DNA of 64,000 bases from SHYQ01 sp041674525 (GTDB lineage Bacteria; Chloroflexota; Dehalococcoidia; UBA2979), in NCBI GenBank assembly GCA_041674525.1, contig JBAYVN010000004.1:1-64000 (forward strand), given 5' to 3'. Below the pieces are notes generated by a model, which worked only from the letters and a program-made list of their open reading frames with translations, was not told where the DNA came from and made no database searches. Positions 24,277-32,518 of this stretch are shown here, one piece after another. Both the position numbers and the translations under genes were made by a program. How positions within the stretch are numbered: position 1 is the first letter of the stretch; each line of letters opens with the position of its first letter.

Positions 24277-25943
24277 CAGCTCTCCCGCGCGCCCGGCCGC
24301 TGGCTCGCCATGGCGGCGTCGTACAGCGCCTGCTTCACGCTCCGCCGATCCAGGCCGCCCGCGAAGAGCAGCGACTTGATCGTCACCGGCACCACCTCCG
24401 TGGGGTGGATGAGCGGGGCGAGGTCGATGAAATCGAACTCGGCGACCGAAACGCCCTCCAGCGAGAGCACAGGCCCCGCGATGCCGAGGTCCTCTTTCAG
24501 CGCCCGGCCGAGCGCCACGCTGATCGTGGTGTCGACGATCAGCACCAGCGGCACGGCGCGCGCCATCGTCTCGGGGAGGCCGTCGCGGATGCCCTCGGCG
24601 AGAGCGCGCACATCGGACAGCACGAGGTCGCCGGGCCACTCGAAGGCGAGCGCCAGCGGCTGCTCGCCGTCCGCCAGGTCCAGGCGCACCAGCGACTCGC
24701 GGATCGCGGCGGCGATGCGCGCGGGCGCGACCTCGTCCTCGAGGTCGACGCGCGGCACCAGCACCGGGACGTTCCTGAGCGGAAGCATCGTCTCGTCACT
24801 GACGTAGAGGTTGAAGCCGACCTGGACGGTGAAGAGCGACGCGCCCACGGCGGTGGCGCGGATGCCCAGGTTGGGATCCATGATCACCGGCAGCCGGATC
24901 AGGCCGGTCGAGAGCGCGCGGCGCAGCGCGGCGGCCAGCGGCCGGCCGAGGTCGCCGAAGTCCCGCGACTCGCGCATGAAGAAGAACTCGGACACCCCGC
25001 CCGAGAACGTGATCGCCTGCGGCACCACGCCGGAGGGGAGCGGGTCGGTGAGCAGCAGCTCGGCGGCGAGTCCCTCCACCGGCCGGCCCTCGATCAGCCC
25101 GGCGAGGATCTCCGTCCACGCCTGCACGATCCGCTCCTCGTCCTCGGCGGCGAGCAGCTCGCCGAGGACCATGCGGATGCCGAGGTGATCCGCGACCACG
25201 CGCGCCGGGGCGTCGATGCGCGTCAGCCGGCGCGACTCGTCCTTCACGATCAGGCGGGCGCCGATGGCGATCGCGGCGGTGCCGAGGATCTGCCCGTCGC
25301 GCACGAGCGCGAACTTCGTCGTGCCCCCGCCGACGTCGACGTTGAGCAGCGTCTGCCGGTCGCGACGCGATCGCGAGACGGTGCCGGATCCGTGTGCCGC
25401 CAGCACGGCCTCCAGGTGGTGCCCCGCGGAGGCGCACACGAACTTCCCGGTCTCCGCGGCGAACAGCTCGGCGATCTGGCGCGCGTTCTCGCGCTTCAGG
25501 GCCTCGCCGGTGAGGATGATCGCCCCGGAGTCGATGTCCGCCGGGGATGCGCCGACGGCTGCGTAGGCATCGTTCACCAGCTGCGCGAGCACCGTGGTGT
25601 CGATCGTGTTGTCGGGCCGATACGGCGTGATGATGATCGGCGACTGCGAGAGGATCTCGCGCCCCACCACCACCGAGTGGACGTCGCGCCCCTCGCCCAG
25701 CAGCTGCATGTAGATCTTCGAGAACATCAGGTGCGAGGTGGAGGATCCGATGTCCACGCCCAGCGTCACGATCTGGACGTTGTGCATCTTCCAGTCGAGC
25801 GACTGCGCGGCCAGTTCCTCGTCGGTGAGGTCCTCGGCGGCGCGCTGGCCGAACTCGTCGTGCCAGTGCGCGGCGCCCCCATGCGCGTGGAGCCCGGCGA
25901 ACAGTCCGCTGTGCGTGCTCGTCCGCCCCTGATCGTCAACCAT
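24276..25943 (-). CDS. EutA-like actin/Hsp70-fold reactivating factor
   Basis: A 555-residue ASKHA-fold protein like EutA, which exchanges damaged B12 in ethanolamine ammonia-lyase. ATP-site motifs are TLGVDIGSSTSHLMFS (phosphate 1), LLNVDVGGGTTKFALV (phosphate 2) and ITFSGGVSEFFF (adenosine). GAIILTGEALKRENARQI is family-typical. No eutB or eutC is in the window, so its client is unknown. It could serve another B12 enzyme, and a Ni/Co transporter lies 3 kb away. The start is uncertain: ATG 25943 has AGAGGA 11 nt upstream, while 25985 has none. Confidence 0.75.
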   Translation of the reverse strand: MVDDQGRTSTHSGLFAGLHAHGGAAHWHDEFGQRAAEDLTDEELAAQSLDWKMHNVQIVTLGVDIGSSTSHLMFSKIYMQLLGEGRDVHSVVVGREILSQSPIIITPYRPDNTIDTTVLAQLVNDAYAAVGASPADIDSGAIILTGEALKRENARQIAELFAAETGKFVCASAGHHLEAVLAAHGSGTVSRSRRDRQTLLNVDVGGGTTKFALVRDGQILGTAAIAIGARLIVKDESRRLTRIDAPARVVADHLGIRMVLGELLAAEDEERIVQAWTEILAGLIEGRPVEGLAAELLLTDPLPSGVVPQAITFSGGVSEFFFMRESRDFGDLGRPLAAALRRALSTGLIRLPVIMDPNLGIRATAVGASLFTVQVGFNLYVSDETMLPLRNVPVLVPRVDLEDEVAPARIAAAIRESLVRLDLADGEQPLALAFEWPGDLVLSDVRALAEGIRDGLPETMARAVPLVLIVDTTISVALGRALKEDLGIAGPVLSLEGVSVAEFDFIDLAPLIHPTEVVPVTIKSLLFAGGLDRRSVKQALYDAAMASQRPGARES

Positions 25944-26036
25944 GCCGAGCGTCGTCCTCTCGCCCCGTGCCTCGCGAGCCGCCATGCCCGCCGCGCCGAT
26001 GAGATGTGTCCCGCGGTGCGTGTCCCGCGGCGCGCG

Positions 26037-26828
26037 CTAGTGCGTGTGCGGGTGCGCGTGCTCGCCGCCATCGTGAGCGTGCGCCTCCTCCGGGACGTGC
26101 AGGTGATCGCGGAGGCCGCACAGCAGCGCCATGCCCGGATCCTTCCACAGCACGTCCACGGCGCCGAACCCGGCCTCGCCGAGCCAGCCGAGGTGCTCCG
26201 CGAGCGTCCCGGGGAGATCGTCGCCGTGGCCGCGCGCGGACAGTCCCGCCTCCGGGTCCTGCGCGGCCCACGCGGCGAGCGGGCCGAAGGCCGGGCGTGC
26301 GGGCCGCACGCGGTCGAGGTTCAGGAACATGCCCCCGTGTCCCAGCAGCCGGTGGACCTCGCCGTAAAGCGCGCGGATGCGACGGGGATCCTCCACGTGG
26401 TGGACCGCAAGCGTGGACACCACGACGTCGAACGATCCGCCGACCCCACCGGCCCAGTCCGCGCTGGCCAGGTTGGCGTGCACGTACTCAACGCGATCGC
26501 CGAAACGTGCGAGCCGCGCGCGCGCCGCCATCAGCATCGGCAGCGAGAAGTCGACCAGCGTCGCGGTCGCCGCGGCAAACTGATCGAGCAGGAGCTCGTC
26601 GAGGTTGCCCGGACCGGAGCCGAGGTTCAGGTAGCGGAACTCCTCGGCCGGGAGCCTCGGGATGACGGCGCGGACCAGCGCGAACTGCCGTCGCCGCTCC
26701 GGGGCGCGCTCCGCCTGTCGTTCCAGCCACCGCGCGACGAAGTCCGCATCGTTCCAGTCCTCGTTCGAGGCGCCGCCGTGCTCGTGCTCGCGCGCGGGGT
26801 CGGCGTCCCGGTGTGTCGCGTCCACCAT
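26037..26828 (-). CDS. Class I SAM methyltransferase with His-rich tail
   Basis: A 263-residue methyltransferase. The SAM-binding motif YLNLGSGPGN is near residue 66, VDFSLPM is motif II, VVVSTLAVHHVED is the post-II region and FLNLDRV motif III. Substrate unknown. The C-terminal end (HDGGEHAHPHTH) is His-rich and could hold Ni or another metal, which fits the metal-uptake genes nearby but may be coincidence. It is upstream of the EutA-like gene on the same strand, with a gap of about 93 nt. Confidence 0.8.
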   Translation of the reverse strand: MVDATHRDADPAREHEHGGASNEDWNDADFVARWLERQAERAPERRRQFALVRAVIPRLPAEEFRYLNLGSGPGNLDELLLDQFAAATATLVDFSLPMLMAARARLARFGDRVEYVHANLASADWAGGVGGSFDVVVSTLAVHHVEDPRRIRALYGEVHRLLGHGGMFLNLDRVRPARPAFGPLAAWAAQDPEAGLSARGHGDDLPGTLAEHLGWLGEAGFGAVDVLWKDPGMALLCGLRDHLHVPEEAHAHDGGEHAHPHTH

Positions 26829-27023
26829 CTCTCCACCCTCCGCCGCGGCGCGTCACGCGCCTGCAGGGGCCTCAGTCTACCGCCGCAGGCAGCATGGCGG
26901 TGGGCGGGCGCTCGCGGCCACTGCCCCCCGCGCGGTCGATGTATAGTCCCGGCGACGAGTGGGCATCAACCTCGACGACCGGCGCCGCGCACGGCCTCAC
27001 GAACGCACGATGGGGGGACGGAG

Positions 27024-28505
27024 ATGGTCCTGGAACCGTGGTTGCCTGCTCGCTGGGACGTGGAGGCGGACGTCGTGGTCGTCGGGTTCGGCGCGGCGGG
27101 CGCGGCCACCGCCATCACCGCCTGCGAGCTGGGCGCCAGCGTGGTGCTCCTGGAGAAGGCTCCAAAGGGCGAGGAGGGCGGAAACACCCGCGTCGCGGGA
27201 CAGGGCTACCTCAACATCTCCGACACGAAGCTCGCCATCGACTACCTGAAGGCGATGAACGGCCCCTTCGCCGTCCCCGACGAGATGCTCCAGGTGTGGG
27301 CTGAGGAGATGGCGAAGAACAACGACTGGGTCGCCAGCATCGGCGGCGACCCGCAGGAGCACCAGCCGTTCCCCGCGGGCATCGAGTTCCCGGAGTTCCC
27401 CGGCGCGGAGAGCATCCACAAGTACCACCACGGCGATGTCCTCGGGTACTCGAACACGTGGCTGTGCTTCGAGCGCGCCGTCGAGGCGCGGGCGATCGAC
27501 GTCCGCTACGAGACGCCGGCTCGCGAGCTCATCCAGCACGGCATCACGAAGGAGATCCTCGGCGTGCGCGCGGAGCGCGACGGCCGGCCGCTGTACGTAA
27601 AGGCGCGCCGGGGCGTGGCGCTCACCTGCGGCGGGTTCGAGAACAACCAGGAGATGATCCGCACGTACCTGCCCGCAGTCCCGTACTGCTACCCATCGGG
27701 CACGCCGTACAACCAGGGGGACGGGATCCAGATGGCGCTCACGGTGGGCGCCGATCTGTGGCACATGAACAACTACGCGGGCCCCTCGATGGCGCTGAAG
27801 GTGCCCGAGTACCCTTCGACGTTCTCGATGACGCCGCTCAACTTCGGACGCGAGCTGCCCGGCGGGATGGTGGTCGTGGGACCGGACGGGACGCGCTTCA
27901 CGGATGAGAAGGGGCGCACCTCGCATGGCAAGGTGAGGCAGAACGGGTGGTGGGGGCCGCTGACCACGCCATGCCCCATGCACATGATCTTCGACCACGC
28001 GCTCCTCACCGCCGCGCCGCTGTATGACAAGGAGCCGAACAGCGGCTGGACGCGTGTCGTCACGCGGTATGACTGGAGCGCGGACAACTCCGCGGAGCTG
28101 GCGCGCGGGTGGATTCGCCGCGCCGGCACCATCGAGGCCCTTGCTGCGCTGATCGACGTGGATGCCGCGACGCTCGCGGCGACGATCGAGCGCTGGAACG
28201 CGCTGTGCGCGGGCGGCGCGGACACGGACTTCGGGCGCACGAAGATGCTCGTGCCCTTCCGCGATCCCCCGTACTACGCGGTCGAGCTGTCCCCCGCGAT
28301 GCTGAACACCCAGGGCGGACCTCGACGCAACGAGCGCGCGCAGATCGTGCGGCCGGACGGAAGCCCCATCCCCCGGCTCTACAGCTCCGGTGAACTGGGG
28401 TCGATCTACGGCTACCTGTACCAGGGGACCGGCAACATCGGCGAGTGTCTCGCCTTCGGGCGCATCGCGGGACGAAACGCGGTCGCGGAGCGGCCCTGGG
28501 ACTGA
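27024..28505 (+). CDS. FAD-binding fumarate reductase/KSTD-like flavoprotein
   Basis: A 493-residue FAD_binding_2 enzyme. The dinucleotide motif VVVGFGAAGAATA is at about 18-30, EKAPKGEEGGNTRVAGQG follows, and the C-terminal LYSSGELGSIYGYLYQGTGNIGEC closes the FAD site. ALTCGGFENN is typical of the fumarate reductase/3-ketosteroid dehydrogenase group. It has no cytochrome or FMN-carrier domain, so it is a soluble oxidoreductase acting on an unsaturated acid, ketone or steroid. It is divergent from the methyltransferase gene and precedes the CoA-dependent catabolic region. Confidence 0.85.
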   Translation: MVLEPWLPARWDVEADVVVVGFGAAGAATAITACELGASVVLLEKAPKGEEGGNTRVAGQGYLNISDTKLAIDYLKAMNGPFAVPDEMLQVWAEEMAKNNDWVASIGGDPQEHQPFPAGIEFPEFPGAESIHKYHHGDVLGYSNTWLCFERAVEARAIDVRYETPARELIQHGITKEILGVRAERDGRPLYVKARRGVALTCGGFENNQEMIRTYLPAVPYCYPSGTPYNQGDGIQMALTVGADLWHMNNYAGPSMALKVPEYPSTFSMTPLNFGRELPGGMVVVGPDGTRFTDEKGRTSHGKVRQNGWWGPLTTPCPMHMIFDHALLTAAPLYDKEPNSGWTRVVTRYDWSADNSAELARGWIRRAGTIEALAALIDVDAATLAATIERWNALCAGGADTDFGRTKMLVPFRDPPYYAVELSPAMLNTQGGPRRNERAQIVRPDGSPIPRLYSSGELGSIYGYLYQGTGNIGECLAFGRIAGRNAVAERPWD

Positions 28506-28561
28506 GCGCGGGACGTCCGATGCGTGACCGCGCGAGCCGCCGCCGCGCTCAGCCGCCGTGC

Positions 28562-29095
28562 TCAGCCACCGTGCTCGCCCCGCTCACCCCACTGGTACGG
28601 CGACATGAACGCCCGGAACGGCCCCAGCGCATCCGGCCCTGAGGTCACCGCGCGGTCAATCGCGTCCAGCAGCAACTCCGCGTGGTCGGGGTGCGCGAGG
28701 AGCTCGCGCGCCATGATCACGATCGTCGCGCGGTCCCGCCCCTCCGCGCGCGCTTCCGCGAGCCCGGTGCGGATCACGGGAATCGCCTCGAACCGCCCGA
28801 CGATCTCGTCGAAGTCCTGCGCGGGGACGCGGGCGAGCAGGTCCGTGATCCGCAGCTGGATCTCGGGCGCGCCGCTCGCGCCGAGAGGCGTGGCGGTCCA
28901 CACGGTCACCAGCTGCCCCTCGAGCACGTAGCGCGCGACCACCGGCGACGCCGCGTCGTCGCCAGCGGCGAGGAGCGCGCCGGACGCCCGGCCTCGCTCG
29001 ATCCACCGGCGGAGCAGCGCCAAGACGTCCTCTCTCGCGCTTGCGGCTGCGAACGCGAGGAACGCGTCAGCATCGAAGCCGTCGCCCTGGATCAC
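28562..29095 (-). CDS. Hypothetical protein
   Basis: A 177-residue mainly helical protein that I do not recognise. It begins with GTG at 29095, preceded by GGAG at 9 nt. Ala/Leu-rich amphipathic helices dominate (ARVPAQDFDEIVGRFEAIPV, LAHPDHAELLLDAIDRAV). There is no signal peptide or membrane helix. It is 42 nt downstream of the small gene at 29138, so the two probably share a transcript. Confidence 0.55.
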   Translation of the reverse strand: MIQGDGFDADAFLAFAAASAREDVLALLRRWIERGRASGALLAAGDDAASPVVARYVLEGQLVTVWTATPLGASGAPEIQLRITDLLARVPAQDFDEIVGRFEAIPVIRTGLAEARAEGRDRATIVIMARELLAHPDHAELLLDAIDRAVTSGPDALGPFRAFMSPYQWGERGEHGG

Positions 29096-29137
29096 GGCCC
29101 GCTCCGTCCTCGCACACGGCTCACGTCCACCGCACGG

Positions 29138-29476
29138 TCAGGAGCCGCGCGATCGGCGCACAAATGACCACGTCGTCACCACCCGGTCGACCTCCTCCTG
29201 GCTCAGCAGGCGCACCGTCGCGTGCTCATTGACGAACGCAGCGGGGACGCACCACTCGGAGACCGACCCGTGCTCGACGATCGCCCACTGCCCGAGGTCG
29301 ATGCTCGGGGGCATCTCCACCTCCAGCGCCTGGTCGCCGTTGGCGCCCACCGGCCAGTCAGAGAGAAAGACGCCCCTCATCCACCGGCTGCCGAGCCAGT
29401 GCGCGCCGTCGGGGTCGCGAAACCCCTCCCGAAGGATGACCTCGGCGCACGAGGTCGTGTGATAGTAGATCGCCAC
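29138..29476 (-). CDS. Small protein with possible ART-like fold
   Basis: A 112-residue protein. The opening AIYYHTTSCAEVILREGFRD followed by GVFLSDWPV resembles the first strand and helix of ADP-ribosyltransferase-like (KptA/DarT-type) folds, where a His-x-Thr/Gly-Ser start binds NAD. A conserved Glu could be in EVEMPP. The likeness is short, so this is a guess. The GTG at 29476 is chosen because the residues upstream to 29596 lie in the divergent promoter region and are Arg/Pro-rich. Confidence 0.5.
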   Translation of the reverse strand: MAIYYHTTSCAEVILREGFRDPDGAHWLGSRWMRGVFLSDWPVGANGDQALEVEMPPSIDLGQWAIVEHGSVSEWCVPAAFVNEHATVRLLSQEEVDRVVTTWSFVRRSRGS

Positions 29477-29597
29477 GACTTCAGCCCTGTCCGTCGCCCT
29501 CCCGCGGAGGCGGTCAGAATAGCATCGGCGCGGCACGGGCCGGTCCGCCCGAGACGCCCGCGGGCTCGGCTTGGCGAATCGCGAGACGCACGGCATA

Positions 29598-29609
29598 GTC
29601 TCCGGAGAC
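29598..29609. promoter_or_regulatory. Perfect 12-nt palindrome upstream of the MFS gene
   Basis: GTCTCCGGAGAC is self-complementary and sits in the 238-bp divergent region, 106 nt before the MFS start. The flanks CATA and CCATAG add partial symmetry. A weak operator candidate. Confidence 0.3.
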
Positions 29610-29714
29610 CATAGGCTCCAGAGACGGAGTGCAGTGGCGGGGTTCAGACTCCCGGGGCCGCGGGGAGACGGGACCCGGTTGGCTCAGGTCGTCCGGGGGG
29701 AGCGCGGAGAGAGC

Positions 29715-31013
29715 ATGACCGCCACGCCAGCGCAGCCGCCCCCGCCCGTCGAGGCGCCCGGAGACGACCCTGCGGGCGCTCGCCTGCGTGGCGCGGCGCG
29801 CGGGTTCTCCTCGCTGTACGACCCGCAGTTCCGGGCGCTCTGGTTCGGGCTCCTGTTCTCGCAGGGCGCGATGCAGATCAACATGGTGGCGCGCCCCTGG
29901 CTGGCCTACCACGTCTCCGGATCGGGCGCGGCGCTGGGCATCGTCGCCGTCGCCTCCGGCCTGCCGATGGTGCTCTTCTCCGTCATCGCCGGGGTCGTCG
30001 TCGATCGCACCGACAAGCGGCGGCTGCTGCTGGTGGTCACCGCGCTGCTCGCCGTGCTCTCGCTGGCCACGGCGGTGCTGGTGCACCTCGACATCATCGC
30101 GGTGTGGCACCTCGCGCTCGTCGGGATGCTGCAGGGCGGGATGTTCGCCTTCAACTTCCCCACGCGATCCGCGCTGATCCCCGCGCTCGTCTCGGCCGAG
30201 GACCTGCCCAACGCGATCGCGATGAACTCGACGGGCCTCAACCTCAACCGCGTCGCGGTGCCTGCGGTGGCCGGACTGCTGATCGCGTGGCAGCCGGCCG
30301 TCGCGTTCGACGTGATCACCCTGCTTTACGTGATCTCGACGCTGATGCTCCTGCGGCTGCCCACCCTGCACATCGAGCCGCGCTTGCACAGTGCGTTCCA
30401 CGACATGGTGGGCGGCTTCCGGTACGTGTGGGAGACGCGGGCCGTGCGGCGCCTGCTCCTGCTCGCGCTCTTCCCCACGCTGCTGGGGATGCCGTTCCAG
30501 CAGTTCCTGCCGGTCTTCCAGGAGCAGGTGCTGCACGTGGGTCCTTCCGCGCTGGGGCTGATGTTCTCGGCGGTCGGCATCGGGTCGCTCACGGGATCGC
30601 TGGCGGTGGCGTACCTCCCGCAATCTCGCCTCACGCAGTTCCAGATGTTGGGCGGCTTCGCCTTCGGCCTCGCGCTCGTGGGCTTCGCGCTGTCCACCAC
30701 GGTTCCGATGGCGCTGGGGATGCTGGCCCTCGTCGGGCTGACGAGCCAGGGGTACTTCGTGCTCAACAACGTGTTGCTGATGAACGCGACGCAGCGCGAC
30801 TACTACGGGCGCACGATGAGCATCTACATGATCACGTGGTCGATCATGCCGGTTGCGGTGCTCCCGATGGGCGTCCTCATCGATGCGGTCGGGATGCCGT
30901 GGACCCAGGCGGCCGCCGGCGTGATCCTCACCGCCATCGTGGGCGCGATCCTGCTGCTGGGCCGCTGGAATGGGGGCACGCGCCCCCACCGCGGCGGTAG
31001 AATGCGACGGTGA
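29715..31013 (+). CDS. MFS transporter (MFS_3/EntS-like exporter)
   Basis: A 432-residue protein with twelve predicted helices and a long Pro-rich cytoplasmic N-terminus. GVVVDRTDKRRLL is the MFS signature loop between helices 2 and 3, and NFPTRSALIPALVSAEDLPNAIAMNS is typical of the MFS_3 exporter group. It is probably a proton-driven exporter of a small molecule; the substrate is unknown. The start at 29715 has GGAGAG 5 nt before it. An alpha/beta hydrolase gene follows after 39 nt. Confidence 0.88.
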   Translation: MTATPAQPPPPVEAPGDDPAGARLRGAARGFSSLYDPQFRALWFGLLFSQGAMQINMVARPWLAYHVSGSGAALGIVAVASGLPMVLFSVIAGVVVDRTDKRRLLLVVTALLAVLSLATAVLVHLDIIAVWHLALVGMLQGGMFAFNFPTRSALIPALVSAEDLPNAIAMNSTGLNLNRVAVPAVAGLLIAWQPAVAFDVITLLYVISTLMLLRLPTLHIEPRLHSAFHDMVGGFRYVWETRAVRRLLLLALFPTLLGMPFQQFLPVFQEQVLHVGPSALGLMFSAVGIGSLTGSLAVAYLPQSRLTQFQMLGGFAFGLALVGFALSTTVPMALGMLALVGLTSQGYFVLNNVLLMNATQRDYYGRTMSIYMITWSIMPVAVLPMGVLIDAVGMPWTQAAAGVILTAIVGAILLLGRWNGGTRPHRGGRMRR

Positions 31014-31052
31014 GCGCCGCCTGTGCGACGCCCCGGCGCGGAGGGGGGCCAC

Positions 31053-31790
31053 ATGTCGACGTTCGTTCTGGTGCATGGCGCCTTCGGAGGCGCGCACGGC
31101 TGGCACCGCGTCCGCCCGCTGCTGGCGGAGCACGGGCACGCAGTCTTCACGCCCAGCCTCACGGGCATCGGTGAGCGCGCGCACCTCACCAGCCCGCAGA
31201 TCACGCTGAGCACCCACATCCAGGACGTGGTGAACTGCGTGGAGTACGAGGACCTGACCGACATCGTGCTCGTCGGGTTCAGCTACGGCGGCATGGTGAT
31301 CAGCGGCTGCGCGGATCTCATCGAGGACCGCATCGCGCATATCGTCTACCTCGACGCAGCGCTGCCGAAGGACGGCGAGTCTGCACGCGCCGCGGGCGGA
31401 GCGGAAGCGCCACCGCTGGCGTACCGCATGGGCCAGGAGTGGCTGGTGAAGGGCCCCGCGCGCGTCTACGACGACCCTGCCGAGGCGGCCTGGGCGGGAC
31501 CGCGGCGCTCCGATCATCCCCTCGGATGCTTCATCGAGCCCGTCCGCCTCGCGAAGCCGATCGAGGAGTATGACTTCACGCGCACGTACATCAAGGCCAC
31601 GGCCGACCGCCCCCCCGAGGACGAGCCGCTGCCGGCGCTGTGGCGCAACGCCGAGCACACGCGAAGACACCCCGCGTGGCGCTACTACGAGATCGACACC
31701 ACCCACATGGTCCCGAACAACCGCCCCGCAGAGCTCGTCGAGATCCTGCGCGACGTGATCGCCGAGGAGTCGGCGGACGAGATCACCTGA
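31053..31790 (+). CDS. Alpha/beta hydrolase (esterase type)
   Basis: A 245-residue hydrolase starting MSTFVLVHGAFGGAHGW, with the oxyanion HG, the nucleophile elbow GFSYGGM (Ser near residue 78) and a C-terminal His in DTTHMVP. This short-lid type includes plant salicylate esterase-like enzymes. It follows the MFS gene by 39 nt, so they may be co-transcribed. The ATG at 31053 has GGAGGGGGG upstream. Confidence 0.85.
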   Translation: MSTFVLVHGAFGGAHGWHRVRPLLAEHGHAVFTPSLTGIGERAHLTSPQITLSTHIQDVVNCVEYEDLTDIVLVGFSYGGMVISGCADLIEDRIAHIVYLDAALPKDGESARAAGGAEAPPLAYRMGQEWLVKGPARVYDDPAEAAWAGPRRSDHPLGCFIEPVRLAKPIEEYDFTRTYIKATADRPPEDEPLPALWRNAEHTRRHPAWRYYEIDTTHMVPNNRPAELVEILRDVIAEESADEIT

Positions 31791-31883
31791 CCGTCCCGCC
31801 CTCCGTCACCGGAACACAGCGCATCCAACGAACAGCCGCAGCGGACAGGCGCGAGCAGCGGCAACCAGACGCGAGGAGCGAGA

Positions 31884-32324
31884 ATGCCCGAGTACCTCCC
31901 CAGCACCGCCGAGTGGGTCCGCCAGCAGGTGGATCTCTACGAGCGCACCAACGGCGCGGAGGGAAACACGCTCCGGGACACCGGGCTGCCGGTGATCATC
32001 GTGACCAACACCGGGAAGCGGACCGGCGGGATCCGCAAGACGCCGCTGATGCGCGTCACGGACGGGGAGAACTACGTCCTCGTCGGCTCGCGCGGGGGAG
32101 CCCCTCAACACCCCGTGTGGGTGCACAATCTGCGCGCGCACCCGGACGTGGAGATCCGCGACCGCGAGCGCGTCCAGCCGATGCGCGTGCGGGAGATCCG
32201 TGACGACGCGGAGCGCGCGCGCCTGTGGGCGCTGGCGGTGCAGGCGTACCCGCCCTACGAGGAGTACCAGCAGCGCACCGACCGGAAGATCCCCGTCTTC
32301 CTGGCGGAGCCGGTCAACGCCTGA
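31884..32324 (+). CDS. Ddn-like F420-dependent nitroreductase family protein
   Basis: A 146-residue split-barrel protein of the deazaflavin-dependent family: VIIVTNTGKRTGGIRKTPLMRV and YVLVGSRGGAPQHPVWVHNLRAHP are the hallmark F420-binding blocks, then PPYEEYQQRTDRKIPVF. Members use reduced F420 to reduce quinones, nitro groups or enoates. This implies the host makes coenzyme F420, although no biosynthesis gene is in the window. It is the last gene of the MFS-hydrolase group, with a 93-nt gap. Confidence 0.9.
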   Translation: MPEYLPSTAEWVRQQVDLYERTNGAEGNTLRDTGLPVIIVTNTGKRTGGIRKTPLMRVTDGENYVLVGSRGGAPQHPVWVHNLRAHPDVEIRDRERVQPMRVREIRDDAERARLWALAVQAYPPYEEYQQRTDRKIPVFLAEPVNA

Positions 32325-32518
32325 CGCCCGCGCCGTCCGGCGCCTGCCCTGGCGTCACCGATCTTGATCGTTCGTGCGTGACGAAGCGCCGGCGCGGCCT
32401 CGTGCCTTGCTAGGGCGATTACGGTTGTGGTAATGGAATTGCCTCGGTTGAAGCGCCGGCCGCACGACGCCGGGCAGGACCGCCACCGGACCGCTGCCAC
32501 GCAGGATCGCAGGACACC

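Noticed and set aside
23739..28505. A 1588-codon open frame on the plus strand
   Set aside because: Only its last 493 codons are the FAD enzyme. The rest is antisense to the zinc-ribbon, EutA-like and methyltransferase genes and is Arg/Pro/Gly-rich, a common artefact in very GC-rich DNA.
32411..32440. ATTAC-N7-GTAAT inverted repeat upstream of the fused CoA-transferase
   Set aside because: Only 5-bp arms; too short to support as an operator on its own.
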